Source of the DNA: Bradyrhizobium sp. ORS 278
Lineage (GTDB): Bacteria > Pseudomonadota > Alphaproteobacteria > Rhizobiales > Xanthobacteraceae
Length of the DNA stretch: 64,000 nucleotides
Reading direction: 5' to 3'
Assembly (NCBI RefSeq): GCF_000026145.1
Contig: NC_009445.1
Span: forward strand, 3,844,001-3,908,000
Part shown: positions 34,673-41,597 of the stretch, one piece after another
Position numbering within the stretch: the stretch's first letter is position 1
Layout: each line of letters starts with the position of its first letter
Position numbers and translations under genes: made by a program
The notes under the pieces: model-generated
The model's database searches: none
Told to the model about the DNA's origin: nothing
Seen by the model: only the letters and a program-made list of their open reading frames with translations

Positions 34673-34743
34673 ACGCCGGGTGGGACTCGAACCCACGACC
34701 TCTCGATTAGCAATCGAAGTATCAGCACTCTTCACCACGGCGC
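34673..34743 (-). ncRNA. tRNA-like RNA 1 (cloverleaf with GCU anticodon, short variable loop)
   Basis: The minus strand folds as a cloverleaf. The acceptor GCGCCG/CGGCGT has 6 of 7 pairs. The D stem is short (GTG/TAC). The 5-bp anticodon stem TTCGA/TCGAG carries the loop TTGCTAA, which gives anticodon GCU. A 5-nt variable loop follows, then a perfect T arm GTGGG-TTCGAGT-CCCAC. GCU is a serine anticodon, but serine tRNAs need a long variable arm, which is missing; the 3' side reads TTCC instead of CCA. So this is unlikely to be a working tRNASer and is better read as a tRNA mimic. The position directly upstream of the TROVE gene supports a Y-RNA-like role. Confidence 0.55.
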
Positions 34744-34810
34744 GTGGCAACAGAATTGTGGATGAACCGAGCTCCGTCTCGCCGCGCGACGAGCAAGGTT
34801 TCGAACCTCA

Positions 34811-34942
34811 CCTTGAGGAGCCCGCCAGAGGCGGACGTCTCGAAGGGCGAGGCCTCGCTGGGGCCTCATGGTTCGAGACGCGCCGCGAGCGACGACCTGA
34901 CCGGGAATTGTCAGAATTGGCGCGGCGCTCTTCACCATGAGG
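34811..34942. repeat. Two palindromic repeat units of the CCTCATGGTTCGAGACG family
   Basis: Unit 1 (34811-34845) is a hairpin with a CCGCC-AGA-GGCGG core between CCTTGAG and CTCGAAGG arms. Unit 2 (34864-34942) has perfect 9-bp arms CCTCATGGT/ACCATGAGG and inner CGCGCCGC-like arms, but about 33 nt of unrelated sequence interrupts its centre. Similar units occur at 55751-55886. Confidence 0.7.
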
Positions 34943-35149
34943 GGCGGGTCAGAGACCGGCAATGTCTTCGGCGGGGAACGGGCGATGCTGTTGCTGCCCA
35001 AGGGGCAGCTATTGCTGCCCAAGGGGGCGCTCGGTTTCAACGAAGTAACAGACATCCTCACCACCGCCTGGCCGCCTGGCGGTTGCCGGGCGGCGTTGAT
35101 GGCATGCTGGGGAACGGGCGATCACGGTCATACGACGATCGAAACGCAG

Positions 35150-35197
35150 GCTTGGCATCAGGCTTGGCATGATGCTTGGCATCAGCCTCGGCATCGG
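35150..35197. repeat. 12-nt tandem repeat, four units
   Basis: GCTTGGCATCAG, GCTTGGCATGAT, GCTTGGCATCAG and CCTCGGCATCGG follow each other directly. There are no spacers, so this is not a CRISPR array. The function, if any, is unknown; it lies in the gene-free DNA upstream of the tRNA-like pair. Confidence 0.8.
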
Positions 35198-35561
35198 CCT
35201 CACCGCAACCCGCGACTCACCCGTCTCGCTTGACGGATTCCACGGTACGATCGATCGAAGGCGGCGCGTGGCCGCATTGGCGCGAAGGATCCGCGATCTT
35301 CACCACCAGCAGCACCCGGCCGCGAGCGGCCGGGCATTCAAATAGCTTGTCTGCGGCGCTCGGCGGCGCCGCATGGTGCGAGCTCCAGGGAAGCTCGCTC
35401 TGTCATCGGTGTCCGGCGCTTGACGCCTCGTTCCCTCCGACAGGCCCCGCGCTCTTGGGCACGCGCATGACAGCGCGAGCCCCGGGATCCGGGTCTCCCG
35501 TTCCGGCTGATTGCCGGGATATTTGTGAGTTCGCCGTGCAGGCCGCTCGCGCGAGGGCAAT

Positions 35562-35595
35562 AAAAAACCCTCCGGAGCGGCTGGCTCGGGAGGGT
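35562..35595 (-). terminator. Rho-independent terminator, minus strand
   Basis: On the minus strand ACCCTCC (35595-35589) pairs with GGAGGGT (35573-35567) and is followed by TTTTTTATT. This is the clearest intrinsic terminator in the window. It ends a short transcript that starts from the promoter at 35761-35789. Its 5' arm overlaps the branched structure at 35584-35647, and an upstream GGAGCGG (35640-35634) can pair with CCGCTCC (35580-35574) inside its loop, so the pairings compete. Confidence 0.8.
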
Positions 35596-35647
35596 CCGTA
35601 TGATACGGACTGTTGATCTTGCCTCAAGCAAGACCGCTCCCCCGAGC
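35584..35647 (-). ncRNA. Branched (three-way) RNA structure overlapping the terminator
   Basis: The outer 7-bp stem GCTCGGG/CCCGAGC (35641-35647 with 35584-35590) encloses two hairpins: TCTTGC/GCAAGA at 35617-35633 with a 5-nt loop, and the perfect GTCCGTAT-ATACGGAC palindrome at 35594-35610. The closing stem and the terminator stem share bases 35589-35590, so the two folds exclude each other in part. This looks like an attenuator or a small regulatory RNA; I could not match it to a known riboswitch class. Confidence 0.45.
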
Positions 35648-35713
35648 ATGGCGTGCGCCATCCGACGGCCCGAAGCCGCTGGCGGTGCAGATCATGTTTA
35701 TATCGAAGGACAT
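35624..35713 (-). CDS. Possible 29-residue leader or small protein
   Basis: An ATG at 35713 opens 29 codons (MSFDINMICTASGFGPSDGA and nine more residues, then TGA). It lies wholly between a sigma-70-type promoter and a terminator, and its stop codon falls in the loop of the TCTTGC hairpin. That arrangement resembles leader peptides that control an attenuator. The ribosome site is weak (GAGCGA), and no amino acid is strongly repeated. It may not be translated. Confidence 0.3.
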   Translation of the reverse strand: MSFDINMICTASGFGPSDGARHARGSGLA

Positions 35714-35760
35714 CGTTTCGCTCGTGATTGTCGCGGACGCAGTCATCCGCGAGGCCGCGG

Positions 35761-35789
35761 TACCTACGCTCGTTTGTTGTTGCTGTCAA
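35761..35789 (-). promoter_or_regulatory. Sigma-70-type promoter for the small minus-strand transcript
   Basis: On the minus strand TTGACA (35789-35784) and TAGGTA (35766-35761) are separated by exactly 17 nt. Transcription would start near 35754 and run about 190 nt to the terminator at 35562. It is divergent from the Acg-family gene at 35899. Confidence 0.55.
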
Positions 35790-35898
35790 CGGCGCTTCGC
35801 GAAGAATTTTGGTCGAAGGTGGTGCTGTTGATCTGAAGCAACACGGAGGCACGAGGCACGTTTATCCTCATCCTCATCAGTTCGGCGAGCATGTGGTC

Positions 35899-36981
35899 AT
35901 GAACCGACGGCAGATCCTGCTAGGAGCGAGCGGCGCGCTGACGGCGGCTGCGGTCGGCGCGGGCACCTGGCGCTCCGCGACCGGATCGATGTCCGCCTAT
36001 GACGATTACAGCGCGCGGCTGCGCGCGCCGTTGTCGGGCGAGATCACCGACGTGATCCGCTACGCAACACTGGCCGCCAACGGCCACAACACGCAGCCAT
36101 GGCGCTTCGCCGCATCAGCCGATGCCATCACGATCAAGCCCGACCCGTCGCGCCGCACGCCGGTGGTCGATCCCGACGATCATCATCTGTATGTCAGTCT
36201 CGGCTGTGCGGCGGCCAACCTCGCGATCGCCGCCGCGGCCAGCGGCCGTCCGGGCGAACTGATCATCGATGGTCCGATGGTGCGCTACAACTTCACCGGC
36301 GGCCGGCGCGATGACGTCGATCCGCTGCTGGCCGCAATCGTCCGCCGACAGTCGACGCGCGCGGAGTATGACGGACGCGAGGTGGCGCCGCGCGACCTCA
36401 CGGCTCTGCAGGTTGCTGCGGCCATTGCAGGTGTCGACCTCATCATCATTACGGCGCCCGCTGTCATCGCTGCGATCCGCGATCTCGTCGTGGCCGGCAA
36501 CAGCGCGCAGATACGCGACATCGCGTTCATGCGCGAGCTCAAGGACTGGATCCGGTTCAATCCGCGCAGTGCGATGACGACGGGCGACGGCTTGTTGGCG
36601 GCGGCGAGCGGCAATCCGTCCTTGCCGACGACGCTGGGTGGCTTCGCCTTCGATCGCCTGTTCGATGCATCCGCCGAGAACGACAGATATGCGCGGCAGA
36701 TCGCGTCATCGGCAGGACTTGCCGTGTTTGTTGCCGACCAGGCCGATCCCGCCCATTGGATCAGGGTCGGGCAGGCGTGCCAGCGCTTCGCGCTCGAGGC
36801 GACGCGACTCGGGCTGAAGCTCGCCTTCATCAACCAGCCGGTGGAGGTTGCCGCGTTGCGGCCCGAACTGGCGCGCCTGCTCGGGACGACGCGGCGACCG
36901 GATCTCGTGCTTCGCTTTGGCTACGGGCCCGCGCTGCCATTCTCGCCGCGCCGGCCTGTCGATGCCGTGCTGAGTTCATGA
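35899..36981 (+). CDS. Acg-family FMN-binding nitroreductase-like protein, twin-arginine signal
   Basis: This 360-residue protein starts with MNRRQILLGASGALTAAAVG, a twin-arginine-type signal, and continues as a two-lobed nitroreductase-like fold (LAANGHNTQPWRF for FMN phosphate binding; later FVADQADPAHWIRVGQACQR). This is the pattern of the Acg family, known from hypoxia-induced mycobacterial proteins. Members may sequester flavin rather than reduce nitro compounds. The ATG at 35899 is chosen because it starts the signal. The upstream open frame is longer but has no protein-like sequence. Confidence 0.8.
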   Translation: MNRRQILLGASGALTAAAVGAGTWRSATGSMSAYDDYSARLRAPLSGEITDVIRYATLAANGHNTQPWRFAASADAITIKPDPSRRTPVVDPDDHHLYVSLGCAAANLAIAAAASGRPGELIIDGPMVRYNFTGGRRDDVDPLLAAIVRRQSTRAEYDGREVAPRDLTALQVAAAIAGVDLIIITAPAVIAAIRDLVVAGNSAQIRDIAFMRELKDWIRFNPRSAMTTGDGLLAAASGNPSLPTTLGGFAFDRLFDASAENDRYARQIASSAGLAVFVADQADPAHWIRVGQACQRFALEATRLGLKLAFINQPVEVAALRPELARLLGTTRRPDLVLRFGYGPALPFSPRRPVDAVLSS

Positions 36982-37033
36982 GTCGTTCCTGTCAATCTTG
37001 ACGGAGAGGCGACTCGGTGCATTGCTTCAGCGC

Positions 37034-37288
37034 ATGTTCGAGAACACCCGATTGGCACGCATGAGCGATGGGCATTATTGCCTGGTGCGCGACCTTGGCC
37101 TGGTCAAGGGCGGCAAGGGCATGCGCCATCATGAGGTGGTGGTCGACTTCAGCGCGCGCGGCATGAAGCTGCTGGCGAAGCAGGGCGCGTCCTCGCTGAT
37201 GCGCCGCGTCGCCGCCAGGCTCGCGCAGCATGAGGCGACGTCGAAGCTGCCGGCGCTGTTGCGCGTGCGCCTGCGCGAGCCGCAGTAA
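37034..37288 (+). CDS. Small basic protein, unknown function
   Basis: This protein of about 84 residues has alternating strands and helices (HYCLVRDLGLVKGGKGMRHH, then HEVVVDFSARGMKLLAKQ) and a basic C-terminal half. The start is unsure: ATG at 37034 or TTG at 37022, the latter with GGAGAGG 12 nt upstream. It converges with the broken gene at 37291 with only 2 nt between them. No family was recognised. Confidence 0.5.
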   Translation: MFENTRLARMSDGHYCLVRDLGLVKGGKGMRHHEVVVDFSARGMKLLAKQGASSLMRRVAARLAQHEATSKLPALLRVRLREPQ

Positions 37289-37290
37289 GC

Positions 37291-37645
37291 TCAGCGCTTG
37301 GTCTTGCGCGACTGCGCGATCCGCTTCGGGCCGGACGGGCTGTCCGGATTCACATCGAGGTCGACGTCGGCAACGCAATGTTGCGGTTGACTGTGGCTGC
37401 GCCCCGCATGCCAGCGACCGTCGCACAGTTCGACCTCGCTCATCTCGGCGATGTCGAAGCACGTCCATTGACCGCCCGGCGACAGGGCGCTGCTCGCGCC
37501 GCCTGCGAACTGGAAAGCGAGGACCCGCTCGCGGCCTGCGGTGTGGCCGAGGGCAGACCGCGCGGGCAAAGCCGCGATACATGCACAGCACCTGCCGCCG
37601 CTTCGTCATCGCCTGCACGATCAACTGGTAGGTTGCACTGCTCAT
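37291..37645 (-). pseudogene. Frameshifted small gene (conserved hypothetical family)
   Basis: The reading frame from the ATG at 37645 gives MSSATYQLIVQAMTKRRQVL and on to YRGFARAVCP, then turns to Arg/Pro-rich nonsense. The next frame continues the expected protein as LGHTAGRERVLAFQFAGGAS, GGQWTCFDIAEMSEVEL, HSQPQHCVADVDLDVNPDSP to a TGA at 37291. Both halves match a small family I recall from Bradyrhizobium (about 110 residues with CP-H, G-x3-G-W and a C-terminal HxQPQ-C). Compared with it, roughly 8 nt are missing after the CP codons near 37550. It may be a true pseudogene or a sequence error. Confidence 0.6.
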
Positions 37646-37771
37646 GCTGGATCTCTGCACATGTGCTGCACCACAAGATGATTCCGCCAAGCGAGTTCCC
37701 CCTCATGGCTTGCGGCGGCTCTGCCCTGGCTTAGATTGATGTCTCCACGCAACAGGCGAGCAACAGCCCCC

Positions 37772-38476
37772 ATGTCCGATCTCTCCAGCTTCCCGATCAC
37801 CCAGCGCTGGCCGGCGCAGCATCCGGATCGCATCCAGCTCTATTCGCTGCCGACGCCTAACGGCGTGAAGGTCTCGATCATGCTGGAGGAGACGGGCCTG
37901 CCTTACGAGCCGCACACGATCGATTTCGGCAAGGACGACCAGAAGACCCCGGAATTCCTGTCGCTCAATCCGAATGGCAAGATCCCCGCGATCATCGATC
38001 CGGACGGACCCGGCGGCCAGCCGCTCGGCCTGTTCGAATCCGGCGCGATCCTGCAATACCTTGCCGAGAAGACCGGCAAATTCTTGCCCGCCGATCCGGC
38101 GCGGCGCTGGCAGACCATCCAATGGGTGCATTTCCAGATGGGCGGCATCGGGCCGATGTTCGGCCAGCTCGGGTTCTTTCACAAGTTCGCGGGCCGTGAA
38201 TATGAAGACAAGCGGCCGTTGCAGCGTTACGTCGCCGAGAGCAAGCGGCTGCTGAGCGTGCTCGAGGCGCGGCTCGGCGGACGCGAGTGGATCATGGATC
38301 TCGACTACACGATCGCCGACATCGCCAGCCTCGGCTGGGTGCGCAACCTGATCGGCTTTTACGGCGCGCGCGAGCTGGTGGCGTTCGATGAGCTCAAGCA
38401 TGTGCCGGCCTGGCTGGAGCGCGGCCTGGCGCGGCCGGCGGTGCAGCGCGGGCTGGAGATCCCGAAGCGGCCGTGA
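37772..38476 (+). CDS. Glutathione S-transferase family protein (YghU/YfcG-like)
   Basis: This 234-residue protein has a thioredoxin-like N-terminal domain (IQLYSLPTPNGVKVSIMLEE, then LNPNGKIPAIIDPDG and FESGAILQYLAEK) and an all-helical C-terminal domain (DLDYTIADIASLGWV). The TPNGVK site and extended N-terminus match the nu-class disulfide-bond reductases YghU/YfcG, which bind two glutathiones and reduce organic disulfides. Its stop overlaps the GTG start of the next gene by 4 nt. Confidence 0.88.
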   Translation: MSDLSSFPITQRWPAQHPDRIQLYSLPTPNGVKVSIMLEETGLPYEPHTIDFGKDDQKTPEFLSLNPNGKIPAIIDPDGPGGQPLGLFESGAILQYLAEKTGKFLPADPARRWQTIQWVHFQMGGIGPMFGQLGFFHKFAGREYEDKRPLQRYVAESKRLLSVLEARLGGREWIMDLDYTIADIASLGWVRNLIGFYGARELVAFDELKHVPAWLERGLARPAVQRGLEIPKRP

Positions 38477-39447
38477 TCGTCAGCGAGGCCGATTTCGAGC
38501 GCTGTCTCGACGAGGTGCTGTCGGCCCCCGCCGTGGCGGGCGGTGGCGTGGTCGGCCCCGATAGCATGATGTGGCGGGTGCATCGCGAGGCCGCGCTGTT
38601 TCTCGGCGCCGGCCGCGCGCTGCTGCTGCAGCTCGCCCATCCCTGGGTGTCGGCCGGCATCGCCGAGCAGTCGAAGGTGTTCGCCGATCCGCTCGGCCGC
38701 TTCCACCGCACCTTCAGCATCGTCTACACGATGGTGTTCGGCACGCGCGAGCAGGCCGTGGCGGTGGCGCGGCGGCTCAACCGGCGCCACGGCGCGGTCG
38801 AGGGCCTGATGACGGAGACGGCGGGACCGTACACAGCCGGCTCGCGCTTCCTCGCCAACGATGTCGACGCCTTGCGCTGGGTTCATGCGACGCTGGTCGA
38901 GACCGCGATGATGTCCTACGGACTGCTGTGTCCGCCGCTGAGCCCAGCCGAGCGCGAGCAATATTGGCGCGAGGCGATGCGCTTCGCGGGCCTGTTTGGA
39001 ATTCCGCGCGCGGCGCTGCCGTCCGATTGGACCTCGTTCAAGGCCTATACGGCTGCGATGATGGATCAGGAGACGCTGACGGTCAGTACGGCGGCGCGCG
39101 ATATCGCGCAGCGCATCTTCGCGGGCGAGGCGACCTGGATCGGTCCGCCGCGCTGGTTCACCGCGCTGACGGCCGAGATGCTGCCGGAGCGGCTGCGCCT
39201 CGCATTTGACCTGCCATACGGCGCACGTGAGCGCCGAAGCGCCTCGCGGGCGCGCATCTGGCTGCCGCGGGCCTACGCGGCGTTGCCGGACCGGCTACGA
39301 ACCGTCGGTCCCTATCAGGAAGCGATGGCACGCATCCGCGGCGAGCCGTGTCCGTCAATCACGCGGCTGCTCAACCGCGCCTGGATCGGACAGCCCATGA
39401 TGCCAGCAGCAGGCGCCAGAGCGCCGCAGCGCAGCGCGGCCGGCTGA
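38473..39447 (+). CDS. Oxygenase MpaB-family protein (DUF2236)
   Basis: This 324-residue, mostly helical protein has the DUF2236 features: VHREAALFLGAGRALLLQLAHP with a likely heme-ligand histidine, the FGTREQAVAVARRLNRRH segment and WVHATLVETAMMSY. The family includes the rubber-degrading latex clearing protein and fungal MpaB, all heme-binding oxygenases. The GTG start overlaps the GST stop by 4 nt, so translation is coupled; a detoxification pair is plausible. The substrate is unknown. Confidence 0.85.
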   Translation: MIVSEADFERCLDEVLSAPAVAGGGVVGPDSMMWRVHREAALFLGAGRALLLQLAHPWVSAGIAEQSKVFADPLGRFHRTFSIVYTMVFGTREQAVAVARRLNRRHGAVEGLMTETAGPYTAGSRFLANDVDALRWVHATLVETAMMSYGLLCPPLSPAEREQYWREAMRFAGLFGIPRAALPSDWTSFKAYTAAMMDQETLTVSTAARDIAQRIFAGEATWIGPPRWFTALTAEMLPERLRLAFDLPYGARERRSASRARIWLPRAYAALPDRLRTVGPYQEAMARIRGEPCPSITRLLNRAWIGQPMMPAAGARAPQRSAAG

Positions 39448-39553
39448 AGACTTCCGCGTGCAACCTGTGAACGAGTTCATAGGACGGTCTCCGGGTGAAC
39501 ACTAGCCTGTTGGCCGTCGGCATCGAAGACGCCGTCTGCATGCGGAGGATACC

Positions 39554-40144
39554 GTGAATGCGCTCACACTTCTGATCATCCGCCACGCCGAAAAGCCGGA
39601 TGGCGACGCGACCGGCCCCGGCCTGACGCATAAGGGCAAGGACGATTCGAAATCGCTGGTGATATCAGGCTGGGAGCGGGCAGGGGCCTGGACCGCGCTG
39701 TTCGGCAGCGGCTTGGGCGGCGCCGACTATCCGACACCACAGGCGATCTACGCCGCCGATCCCGACACGACCAAGGACAGCTCGGACCCGAGCCGCCGGC
39801 CGTACGAAACGGTGCTCGATCTGGCCGCGCGCATCGGGCTCGCCAGGCCGAACACGACATTTGCAAAGGGGCAGGAGGCGGCGCTGGTCGATGCGCTGTT
39901 GCCGCTGTCCGGCACGGTGCTGGTGGCGTGGGAGCACAAGGCGATCATCTCCGGCATCCTGCCGCGGCTTCCGGTCAGCAATGCCGGCCAATTGCCGACG
40001 CATTGGTCGCACAAGCGCTTCGACGTCGTGCTGCGGTTCGATCGCGCCGCCGGCGGAACCGGCTTCGTGTTCAACGAGCTTCATCCCTGCCTGATGCCCG
40101 GCGACTCCGCCAAGCCGCTGAAAAGCGATCCGGTGGATGAGTGA
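39554..40144 (+). CDS. Histidine phosphatase-family protein
   Basis: This 196-residue protein has an RHAEKP catalytic motif (IIRHAEKPDG at 8-17) and a second histidine in VAWEHKAIISGIL, the core of the histidine phosphatase fold. The canonical RHG is RHA here, as in many members. Length is normal. A GTG start at 39554 follows GGAGG at good distance. The substrate is unknown. Confidence 0.8.
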   Translation: MNALTLLIIRHAEKPDGDATGPGLTHKGKDDSKSLVISGWERAGAWTALFGSGLGGADYPTPQAIYAADPDTTKDSSDPSRRPYETVLDLAARIGLARPNTTFAKGQEAALVDALLPLSGTVLVAWEHKAIISGILPRLPVSNAGQLPTHWSHKRFDVVLRFDRAAGGTGFVFNELHPCLMPGDSAKPLKSDPVDE

Positions 40145-40264
40145 GGCGGCTGCGAGCTTAGCGAGGATGGCTCGTGGCCCATCCCATCCCGACATCGCCG
40201 CCCGGATCTGCAGATCGACGATCAGGCCCGGATCACGCCTGGCATTTTGTATTGCATGCTCTGA

Positions 40265-40465
40265 TCAGACCAGGGCAATCCGCTCTCGGTCGCGGCTTTC
40301 TACCACCCAGGCATGGGCGGCGAACCATTCATGATAGGTTCGGCAGTGCGGGCAGTAGGCGCGCGAGAAGAACACGGGCATGCGCTGAAAGCGCTCGGCA
40401 TCCATGTCCATCCCTGTCTCGATGCTGCGGCCGGTCTGCGGACAACGCACCATGATCTTGCCCAT
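40265..40465 (-). CDS. Small zinc-ribbon-like protein
   Basis: This 66-residue protein has a Cys pattern typical of small zinc ribbons: VRCPQTGRSIETGM and later AYCPHCRTYHEWF, then AHAWVVES. I recognise this as a common small family in Bradyrhizobium. Only three cysteines plus histidines are available for metal, so the site may be degenerate. Function is unknown. Confidence 0.7.
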   Translation of the reverse strand: MGKIMVRCPQTGRSIETGMDMDAERFQRMPVFFSRAYCPHCRTYHEWFAAHAWVVESRDRERIALV

Positions 40466-40683
40466 TCGCGGTCTCCTGTTCGCGCGCCAGATACGCCGGG
40501 GATGCGAAGAAAATGTAATGCTCAGCCGACACTTTCATGGCAAAGCTCCGTATGAATTCCGACTGTGGAACGCGCGGGCTGTCCGCATCAAAAGCGAGTG
40601 AATCGCACTGCAAAATGCGGGTCCGATTGTCGCAACATGAGACATTCGCTGCAGTCGCACACGAAGGGTTGAGGACGGCTGGC

Positions 40684-41040
40684 ATGAGCATCACGATCTA
40701 CGGAATCAAGACCTGCGACACGATGAAGAAGGCGCGCGCCTGGCTCGACGAGCATGGCATTGCCTACGACTTCCACGACTACAAGACCGCAGGAATCGAC
40801 AAGGCGAAGCTCAAGGCCTGGAGCGACGAACTCGGCTGGGAGGTGCTGCTCAATCGCGCCGGCACGACGTTCAAGAAACTTCCCGACGCCGACAAGGAGG
40901 GGCTCACCGAGAGCAGGGCGATCGCGCTGATGGTGGCGCAGCCTTCGATGATCAAGCGCCCGGTGCTCGACCTCGGCGGCAAGCGCGTGGTCGGCTTCAA
41001 GCCGGATACTTACGCGAAGGAGGTTAAGGCCGCGAAATAG
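40684..41040 (+). CDS. ArsC/Spx-family reductase-like protein (YffB type)
   Basis: This 118-residue protein has the thioredoxin-like start TIYGIKTCDTMKKARAWLDE with a single active-site cysteine (C-x-x-x-K), and the C-terminal SMIKRPVLDLGGKRVVGF of the ArsC/Spx family. It lacks the CxxC of Spx and the arginine triad of true arsenate reductases, which points to the YffB group of unknown thiol function. The ATG at 40684 fits the family's length. Confidence 0.85.
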   Translation: MSITIYGIKTCDTMKKARAWLDEHGIAYDFHDYKTAGIDKAKLKAWSDELGWEVLLNRAGTTFKKLPDADKEGLTESRAIALMVAQPSMIKRPVLDLGGKRVVGFKPDTYAKEVKAAK

Positions 41041-41145
41041 CGCCCCGGGGATTGTCGGATCCGCCGCCCGCTGTCCCCCCTTTGTGGGTCGCGAGGCAAC
41101 GCGCTGCGGAAACCTGTTGCCGGAAACCTGTGATTGAGCGACAAT

Positions 41146-41159
41146 CTGTAGCGTTACAG
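41146..41159. promoter_or_regulatory. Candidate BlaI operator upstream of blaI-blaR1-like genes
   Basis: CTGTA-GCGT-TACAG is a perfect palindrome 21 nt before the BlaI-family start codon, the usual place for autoregulation. The core GTAGCGTTAC recurs in the right arm of the operator at 44219-44245, before the DUF1800 gene. Confidence 0.65.
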
Positions 41160-41180
41160 CGCTCAACGCAAGGACGGATC

Positions 41181-41597
41181 ATGGACGCGAGCCTCCCCGA
41201 ACTCGGCGACCTCGAACGCGAGGTCATGCAACTGGTCTGGGAGCATGGTCCGGTCACCGCCGAGACGGTTCGGGAGAATCTGTCGCGCAAACTGAAAGAA
41301 TCGACCGTGCGCACGGTGCTGCGCCGGCTCGAGGACAAGGCCTATGTGACCCACACGGTCGACGGGCGCACCTATGTCTATAGCGCGGCGGAGCCGCGGG
41401 CGCGGGTCGCCGCCAAGGCGGTGCAGCGCATCGTCGATTGGTTCTGCAACGGGTCGGTCGAGGAGGTGCTGGTCGGCATGGTCGACAACGCGATGCTCGA
41501 CCAGCGCCAGTTGCAGGCGCTCGCCGACCAGATCGCGAAGGCCAAATCGAACAAGCCAGGCAAGCCGACAGGAAGGTCAACGGGCGGAGGGAAATAA
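41181..41597 (+). CDS. BlaI/MecI/CopY-family repressor
   Basis: This 138-residue protein has a winged helix (LGDLEREVMQLVWEHGPVTA, then SRKLKESTVRTVLRRLEDKA) and a helical dimerisation tail, the whole of the BlaI family. These repressors are cleaved by a partner M56 metalloprotease when it senses a signal. The start at 41181 follows AAGGA. Its stop overlaps the start of the M56 gene by 1 nt (TAATG), so the two form a repressor-sensor pair. Confidence 0.92.
   Translation: MDASLPELGDLEREVMQLVWEHGPVTAETVRENLSRKLKESTVRTVLRRLEDKAYVTHTVDGRTYVYSAAEPRARVAAKAVQRIVDWFCNGSVEEVLVGMVDNAMLDQRQLQALADQIAKAKSNKPGKPTGRSTGGGK

Larger units (their letters stand above)
34744..35560. other. Gene-free region upstream of the tRNA-like pair
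   Basis: These 817 bases hold dispersed repeats (34811-34942), a doubled TTGCTGCCCAAGGGG-type unit near 34991-35025, a 12-nt tandem repeat (35150-35197) and a GC hairpin (CCCGGCCGC/GCGGCCGGG near 35315-35333). On the minus strand GTGGTGAGGATGTCTGTTAC (35063-35044) and GTGGTGAAGATCGCGGATCC (35306-35287) resemble the 5' half of tRNA-like RNA 1 and may be decayed copies. No protein gene with credible composition was seen on either strand. Confidence 0.4.

Noticed and set aside
34673..34743. Ordinary tRNA-Ser(GCU) gene
   Set aside because: The long variable arm needed for serine identity is missing, the acceptor has a mismatch, the D stem is short and no CCA follows; it is listed as tRNA-like instead.
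34796..34812. Third T-arm-like sequence (AAGGTTTCGAACCT)
   Set aside because: It lies at the edge of a dispersed palindromic repeat that explains the symmetry, and no acceptor or anticodon arm surrounds it.
35150..35197. CRISPR array
   Set aside because: The 12-nt units follow directly without spacers, there are only four, and no cas gene is near.
35338..35661. Alternative reading frames over the small structured transcript
   Set aside because: Arg-rich translations with no ribosome site; the 29-codon frame between promoter and terminator is the only one that fits the transcript.
35403..35852. Minus-strand protein gene upstream of the TROVE locus
   Set aside because: The frame runs straight through a rho-independent terminator and hairpins and has no family resemblance.
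37291..37645. Programmed ribosomal frameshift
   Set aside because: No slippery heptamer or downstream structure was seen at the join, and the gap to the recalled family looks like a multi-base loss.
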